A DNA stretch of 64,000 nt. Source: Diplosphaera chodatii (Eukaryota > Chlorophyta > Trebouxiophyceae > Prasiolales > Stichococcaceae). The position numbers were made by a program, and so were the translations under genes. Positions 57,101 to 64,000 of the stretch are shown in pieces (the stretch's first letter is position 1; each line of letters begins with the position of its first letter). Under the pieces are notes generated by a model. The model worked only from the letters and a program-made list of their open reading frames with translations, was not told the origin of the DNA and did not search any database. The stretch is from the NCBI GenBank assembly GCA_032358165.1, contig JAALGY010000054.1, positions 2,108,001 through 2,172,000 on the forward strand, written 5' to 3'.

Positions 57101-60100
57101 ACTTTGCAGGCACATCTGTGAGAGGGGCTGTCAAACTCGCTCTGTCACAGACGCTGAATATTGCTATGCTGATCGGGTTTGCATGTGTGCAGGCGGTGAA
57201 GCAGCTGCTGCTGATGCTGGAGGTACCGCCAGGTGGCACCGCTCCCAGGGGCGATGAGGCGCAGCGCATCCTGGCCTTCTTTCTGTCGTCCCTGAAGAAC
57301 CCACAGCTGCAGCGGCCGCCGCCGGTGCATGCGATGCTGTCCTTCGGCACGCTCACGCCCCATTGTGAGCGCTCACTCAACTGCAGACGATGCACTGCTG
57401 GTGTTGCCATGCCATGGTCTGGCCGGATCCCATGCTTGCTGGTATGATATCAGCGCAGGGCGCAGCAGTGCTGTTGACAACCGTGATCAGTGCTCCCCAC
57501 CTCACTGTGACCGCCCGCTGTCATCAAAGGCTATCTACTGGCCTGCAGATGAGGAGGATGTCATATACGCTCTCAACGCAAAGGACACCGCCCGTGCACT
57601 GGGTCTGCAGAAGGGTGCTGCCAAGGTCAGAGTCGGAAAGCCCGGAACCCTGACCTGCTGCTGTTAGGTAGCTACTGCGTGGCACAATTCTGCGGTCCGA
57701 CCACCCACATGCTGACATGGGGCAGCCTCTTGTGGGAAGGGGCTGACGGACCTCATCTCGGAGACGGAGGACGGCGTGTCGCCGATGACGTACATCCGGT
57801 CGCTGTACCCCCGCGACTGGGACCACTTCCTGGAGCGCATGGGCAGCAAGCTGGCCGGCATCGAGCCCAATGCGGTGCGCACACCTTCACCTCCACATGC
57901 TCAAACGTAAGCTGAAAACCCGTTTTATCCTCTATTCAAGTGGTCATATTCTGCGGACCTCAAAGGCGCTGTCACCATGCTGGCCAAGTCTCCCAGAAGA
58001 TACGTATCATCAGAAACAAGCCTCTTACCAGCTTTGCAAACATGTTGATGTATTCCCGTGCTCCTGGGTGAACCTCTTGCAGATGAACGGCATAGTAAAC
58101 GTCTTCGTGGCCCGCAGGTGTCGGAGGAGGACTTCTGCGAGGGCGGCGCGCTGGCGCACCTGCAGATGGAGCTGCAGCTGTGGGCGGCGTACCGCGGCCA
58201 GCTGCTGGCCCGCACCGTGCGAGGTGGGTCGGCGAGTGGCGTCTGAGGCACCCTTGCGAAGCAGAGCAGCATGCTGCACACAGATGTCATGCTGGTCCCC
58301 GACACAGACTCAGCGCCGTGAAGGCACCGCAGATGCGTGTGACTGCAGTCTCACAGTGCTGAACTGCTGCCACAGGCATGATGTCGTATGCGGACGGGCT
58401 GAAGCTGCTGGCAGAGGTGGAGAACCCACGGCCGGCAGACATGCCGGAGGGGGACTACCAGCTGTGGCTCGCCGACCTCATTGAGTCAAAGTACACCTAT
58501 GTCGTCGCCAGCCAGGTGAACGTCTGACTGGGTGAATATCAAGTACATGCCAGGCTGTGCATTGCAGATCTCTGTGTATCTTGACACTGCACAATTGGTG
58601 CCTCTGCCAAGGCGTCCAAACCGTTCACTAGCCAAGCAGCGCTCAGCAGCACATGACCGTTAACATGGCGACTGCTGCTGTGCAGGTGTACGGCAAGAAC
58701 AGAGGATCCACCACGGCCAAGGGCCGGTGGCTGGCGCGGGGCGTGGAGACGCTGATGTGGCAGTACCCCGGGCTGCGGGTGGCGTACATGGACACCAACT
58801 CAGGTGAGGCGGCGTTGCTGGGCTCTGGCAAAGGCTGCAGCTTGCACCTTATTGCATTGGAGCTCATCAGTGCTGTCACTATACGAATACCCTGCGTGCA
58901 AGCATGTCAGGGCTGCCACAGCATCTACTGCCTGCTCCTGTCTATTGCCCTGACTGTGCAACCCGGAGTACTGCAGGAGCTGGTGGGGATGGCAAGGCTG
59001 GGCAGTGGAGCGTGCTGGTACGTGGCTCAGGCGCTGAGCCCAAGGGTACAGATGCCGCCTGCGAGGAGATCTACAGGTGCAGCTCTGCCTCCATTTGCAA
59101 CACTCTGTATTACTCAGCTCTTTGTCCTGCACTACAATATCTGATGCAACCCCCTGCCAACCTCAACATTATCACTTGGCATCTCCTTGTGGCTAGCTTT
59201 GGTCTGAGTAGGCATGGTCCCGGTCAAGCCAGTGCGCGCCTCATACACCTGCCATGCTGCAGGGTGCGGCTGCCGGCCAACCCGGAGAGCGGGCGGGGGG
59301 TGGTGCTGGGGGAGGGCAAGCCCGAGAACCAGAACCACGCCATCATCTTCTGCTTCAACGAGACGCTGCAGGCCATCGACATGAACCAGGCGCGCATGCC
59401 CGCATGCCCCCATCTGCACGCTGCCACTGAAGTCCTAATACGCTCCCCGTCGCCAAGCGCCCATCTGATTCAGGCATGTTGGAACATGGGACTCTCAGCC
59501 TTCGTGCACCCCAGCACCCTGACGGATGTGTCCGCTGACGTCGCAGGACAACTATCTGGCGGAGGCCCTGAAGATGCGGAACCTGGTGTCGGAGTTCTCC
59601 GCCCCCGTCAACAGCCGGCTGGCGGCCCCCGACCCCGCCGCAGATGCACGCATCACCATCGACCCCATGGGGGCAGCGCCCGACGACACGCCGCTGGTAT
59701 GTACAGCTTTCTGGCACGTCGCAGTACTTGCCATGCACCAGAACATGCTGCTGTTGGGTGTCTCTTTACCTCGCCACCGGAACAGCCCGGCTCATTACTC
59801 GGCCAACCCTCCATACCTGCATATGCCAGACCCTCAACCAAGCAGACTTGCAAGCCAGGGTTCGCCTCTCGAGCACACTGCTGGTTAGACTGGCTCCTGT
59901 TCACGTGCACAGGTGCGGTACCGGAAGCGAAAGCGGGGTCCGCAGCCAGTGGCGTGCGTCGGCTGCCGCGAGTGGATCTTCAGCGAGAACAGCGGCGCGC
60001 TCGCCAGCTTCGCCGCAGCCACCGAGTTCACCTTCGGCACCATCGTGCAGGTGAGTGGACTCACCAGCTCACTTGGAGGAGACCGATGTATGTATTGATG

Positions 60101-63100
60101 ACCATGGCATGTCCGTAGGTACATTGCCAGAGCCTGATGCACGATCATGGCACGATGGATGGCCAGCCGTTCCACCAACGAGCCGTGTGTCAGCCACGAT
60201 AGCGAGCTTACCGTCAGCAACGGTGTGTCAACACTGTGCGTGCAGCGTGTGATGGCGTGGCCGGGCGGCGTGCGCTTCCACTACGGCCACCCAGACCTGT
60301 GGAACCGGCTGTGGGTCATGACCCGCGGCGGGGTGTCCAAGTCCACCAGGTGGGGCCCTCCTCCTGCGGCCGCAGACACACCACAACAGCCGTACGAGCT
60401 GCTGCACTCTATTGAGCTCCTGCGCCCAGCCGACTGACGTGTCAGCCTGTCACCATTCGTTGCTGAGCCGGGGTCGGTGCGTCGTGCAGGGCGTTCCACA
60501 TCAGCGAGGACGTGTTTGCGGGGTACAACCACACGCTGCGGGGCGCGCAGACCAAGTTCCTGGAGTACATCTCCGTGGGCAAGGGCCGCGACATGGGCTT
60601 CGACTCCATCAACTCCTTCGAGTCCAAGGTATCCGCTGGGGCTGCAGCTCATTCGGATATTCACACCAAGTTGGCATGTTGCGTCCCTGCAACCACAAGT
60701 CCGAAGACCCTTGGTGATCAAAGCTCTAGGCAGCTTCCCCGCTTGGAGCCCACAGGGGCAGATGTCTAGCAGCTGCAGTGGGGAACGGTTATACACTCAG
60801 CCAGGCCTGAGAGGGTGTGCTGGTGTGCAGGTGGCGGGTGGCAACGGGGAGCAGGTCCTGTCGCGGGACGTGTACCGGCTGGGCACCCAGTTCGACTTCT
60901 TCCGCCTGCTGGCCTGGTGCGGATGCTGCACAGTGACATCGGCTGCTCACGAGCTGGCTGACCATCCCCTGTGGCAAGCCTGCAGAAGTGTCGTGCATCC
61001 ATAGCACATAGCTCTTCCCACCTCCTGACTATAGGAAGGCATCCTCCATATTGCACCTCTGCCGAGCGATGCAACGTGTGCGAATGCCGACTGCAGGTAC
61101 CACACCGGCCCGGGCTTCTTCGTGAACACGTACCTGGTGTTCCTGACGGTGTCGTCGTCCATCTGGGTGTACCTGCTGCTGGCGCTGGCCGGCGCGCAGA
61201 CCTTCGCCTGCCCCACCGGCGACGACCCGCTGAAGATCTGCTCCACGCTGACGGGTGCGCCCGCGCACTGTACAGCATGCAAGCCTTGTTATTTGGCAGC
61301 CTTGACAACATCTATCAGGCCGCATTGACGAGCAGGGTCCCACGACTGCATCAGTGATCTACAAGCAGCAGTAACAGTACCAAAGATCACGACATACGCG
61401 GTACTTTTACAATCATTGGTGTGCCATCCTTGCAGGCCAGTCAGCGGGTGTAGCAGCAGGGTCGGTGGTGCAGATCGGTGCGCTGACGATTGCCACATAC
61501 GCAGTGGAGCTGCTGCTGGAGCGCGGCTTCGTGTTTGCGCTGGGCACGCTGCTGTACCAGTTCCTGCAAGGTGTGTCAGAGCAGTAGACAAGCTGGTTGC
61601 CTAAGATCCCGCCTTCCCGACTGGTAGCCACCTATAAAGTAGCAACGAAAACAGTGCAGACCCGAAACCTCAGTGTGCCTTTCCAGTGTACGCCAGAAGT
61701 CCACTTTGGGAAACACTGATAAGAAATGACACTGGTGGTGCTCGTCATGCAGGATCCATCGTGTTTGGCATCTTCCGCAGCCGCACCAGCGGCCACTACT
61801 TCAAGGAGGATGTGGTGTCGGGCGGCGCTGCGTGAGTGCTGTAGGGTTTACATTCTGTTATTGCGTATGCCTGTCGACACATCAGCACAACCGCGTATAC
61901 AACATAGGCATTATGCAGAACCCGTCAGCACAGATAACCTGTAGCATCTGACACCCTGCTCATCGTCAGAGCACATGGCTTCAGGTCACATACCCATCAT
62001 CGCAGCGCTGTGGAACGTTCATGTCGTCATGACCTCAAGAGCTTGCTGGGCTTGCAGGTACATCCCCACCGGTCGCGGCTACGCGCTGAGCCACATCCCC
62101 TTCGTGAAGGTGTACTCCTCGTACTCCCGCAGGTGTGGCCCTCCACCGTTTGTGCCTGCCCCTGTTTGATCACATCCTTTAAATCCTTCCACCTGCAGTT
62201 ATTGCAGTCTTTGGGGCGAGCTGCACAATCCCTGCAACCCTGATGCACATCTTCCGCCATGCAGCACACAGCTGTCAGAAATCAAGCTTTCTCTCGCACA
62301 AGCAGCTGCTGCTGCACTTCCGGTTGCTTGCAATTGTTCCAGTATTCCTTGCTGCGCGGTGTGCAAGACTTTGCAGCCGCCGCGAGTTGTGCACGCATAC
62401 CAAGCCTCACAACTTAGCTGTGGCTGTAGACGTCCTTGTCGCTGTGCAGCAAGGGCCCTGCGCTCTTCAGCAGTTGCAACACCTTTTTGGAGACGGACCT
62501 GGCTTATATGGTCGCACATGTTCATTGCGCCCACCCTGTGTCACCCACCGGGGCGCTGATGGTTGCATATACCTACTACTTGCAGCCACCTGTACTACGC
62601 GGCGCAGCTCATCCAGCTGCTGGTGCTGCTGGCGGTGGTCTCCACCACCCACTACATCTCCAGCACATGGGGCGCCTGGCTGGTGAGTATTTCCATTAAC
62701 CCTGAACACTGCATGCACCGCCCTGAAAGCAGCATTCTATCACAGAAACGCCATTTCACAACTCACGGTTGCCCGGCATGGTCATGGAGTAAGCCTGCAC
62801 CTGCACCTGCCCTGCAATGCTCTGTATCCCGCGCTACAGGTGTCGCTGTGCCTGCTGTGGGCGCCCTTCTGGTTCAACCCGCAGACCTTCTCCATGAGCA
62901 GGACCAAGGTGCGCCCGTTGTGTGGGCGTGCAACACAAGTGCCCAGACGCAAAGTGCCCAGACGCAGGGCTACAACTGTACAGTGCACTGTAATGATGAC
63001 AACGTCTTGGGGCGTCCCCTCTTGACGGTCTGAAGTGGTGGCCTGCAGGAGGACTTTGACAAGTGGCGGCTGTGGATGGCGGACGTACAGGACCCCGACA

Positions 63101-64000
63101 CCAAGTCCACCTGGTTTTCCTGGAACAAGGTGCGCGCTCTGCAGTGATCCCTGCGGACTGCAAACGACGGCGGCATCCCGCAGCTGGACACTTCACGCCA
63201 GCGTGACATGCAGTTATCCAAGCCTTGAAGTGCCATGCCAGCATTGCAAACCAAGGAGTACAGCTGTCGCACATTGGGGTCGCTGTGCAAATGGTAGAGC
63301 GTGATGTCACATCACCCTCACACCTGCAGTCGCGCCTGGCCAAGGCGCGCAACGAGGGGTCGCACCCCGACGTGCCCCACCCCGCGCAGCACCCCGTCCT
63401 GGCCGCCTGCTTCGGCATCGCGCAGACGCTGCCGACCGCCATCCTGGTGCTCAGCTCCATCACCGTGCTGCAGAACACCAAGATCAACAGGTTAGTACGA
63501 GTGCACTGGTCTATCACCTCACAGTCTGCAGCGTCAGAGATGTGAACGCTGCTAGCTGCAATGTGCACTTGCTTCTTGTAGTCTCCTGGCAACAACATAG
63601 CACGAAGTCGTGTCCACATAAGCAGATGGCTCCCAAGTCTCGTCCTGAGAAGAGTTGCCTACACAGATGACATGCCTTGTGGTGTGGCAGGTACCTGCTG
63701 TTCGGCATCATGACGGGCGCGCTGTACGCGTACATCATCGTGGTCCTGGTGGCCCGCAAGCTGATGCGCCGCCAGTTCGCGCAGCGCTCCTGGCGCATCG
63801 CCCGCATGGTGCGCCACCTGCCGCCACCCCCCTGTCCTGACCTCCGTGCCGCACTGCCACCCTGCTCCAGTGTGGGGTGCGGTTTGAGTCCATAGTGAAG
63901 CACAAACATTCCACTTCACAACCCGCTGGCTCGGGGTGGCAGTCGCCTGCTGCAACCTCCCGGTTGCGACCTGTGGCGGCCACCGCGGGGATTGACGATT
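48187..64000 (+). CDS. GSL: Callose (1,3-beta-glucan) synthase, glycosyltransferase family 48, 3' partial
   Basis: Plasma-membrane enzyme making 1,3-beta-glucan from UDP-glucose. More than 40 exons, the first 48187-48708 (ATG in GGCATGG) and second 48829-48946, run to the window edge. The first 170 residues are Gly/Pro/Tyr-rich and disordered. The Vta1/FKS1-type N-terminal domain follows (LYFLLYSEAANLRHLPEALW near 50240-50310). Hydrophobic exons at about 52224-54440 form the first membrane cluster (e.g. WAAINGGLWFCFVWWLIG, VANVVFWVVVLGGKVAFDY). The long cytosolic catalytic region (about 54780-60900) includes YIRSLYPRDWDHFLERM, YGKNRGSTTAKGRW, NQNHAIIFCFNETLQAIDMNQ, RFHYGHPDLWNRLWVMTRGG, ISEDVFAGYNHTLRG, VGKGRDMGFDSI and GNGEQVLSRDVYRLGTQFDF, all hallmarks of plant and algal callose synthases. 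A second membrane cluster runs from about 61100 to 63809, where ATG|GTGCGC is a donor, so the gene continues past the edge. Exon borders between motifs were not all fixed. Confidence 0.94.

Noticed and set aside
58904..60118. 404-codon plus-strand open frame
   Set aside because: It runs through introns of callose synthase; only short parts coincide with true exons (e.g. VRLPANPESGRGVVLGEG) and the rest is not conserved-looking.
1..64000. Bacterial, phage or mobile-element origin
   Set aside because: Pervasive spliceosomal introns, histone, SET and plastid genes show nuclear eukaryotic DNA. I saw no transposase, reverse transcriptase, integrase, long terminal repeat or inverted-repeat pair.
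1..64000. tRNA or rRNA genes
   Set aside because: None noticed in the intergenic or intronic sequence I read; a covariance-model scan would be needed to exclude small ones.

Overview
This is GC-rich nuclear DNA of a photosynthetic eukaryote, almost certainly a green alga (Chlorophyta; a coccoid trebouxiophyte-like alga is my guess). The reasons are: every gene of any size is split by many short introns (mostly GT..TGCAG); four or more genes encode plastid proteins confined to oxygenic or green lineages (PsbR, CGL160, a lumenal CtpA protease, a plastid membrane protein); there is a plant/algal-type callose synthase; and TGTAA, the chlorophyte polyadenylation signal, lies behind several genes. 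Reading frames had to be assembled exon by exon from splice sites and phase, so exon borders are inferences even where the family is certain.

Layout: 1-8671 (+) DNA topoisomerase II, 5' end outside the window; 9294-10785 (-) histone H2B with six introns; 11245-15490 (-) CtpA, the D1 C-terminal processing protease; 16580-17413 (+) a small protein with an N-myristoylation start; 17831-20367 (+) exons for a long disordered Ala-rich segment, probably the head of the next gene; 20465-27540 (+) a TPR plus tandem protein arginine methyltransferase; 27944-29952 (-) SPEF1/CLAMP, a microtubule/cilium protein; 30433-33310 (+) CGL160, a plastid ATP synthase assembly factor; 33748-36696 (-) an mTERF-family protein; 37500-37931 (+) PsbR of photosystem II; 38203-39696 (-) RTF2; 40166-42136 (+) a green-lineage plastid membrane protein; 42543-44066 (+) a RING-CH-like protein; 44587-47321 (-) a SET-domain methyltransferase of the Rubisco LSMT type; 48187-64000 (+) callose synthase, 3' end outside the window.

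From 15 kb to 48 kb the genes mostly alternate in strand, giving divergent pairs (CtpA/myristoyl protein, SPEF1/CGL160, mTERF/PsbR, RTF2/membrane protein, SET/callose synthase) that share 0.5-1.1 kb upstream regions, and convergent pairs that share 0.3-0.6 kb of 3' sequence. Several encoded proteins act in the same place without being an operon: CtpA matures D1, PsbR stabilises photosystem II, CGL160 builds the plastid ATP synthase, and the mTERF may act on organelle transcripts. Topoisomerase II, H2B and RTF2 are chromatin/replication genes.

I found no tRNA, rRNA, CRISPR, transposon or phage element. The most unusual items are the TPR-PRMT protein, whose two catalytic domains both carry substitutions at normally invariant positions, a possible 6-nt microexon in H2B, a set of GC-AG introns, and a cilium-linked gene.
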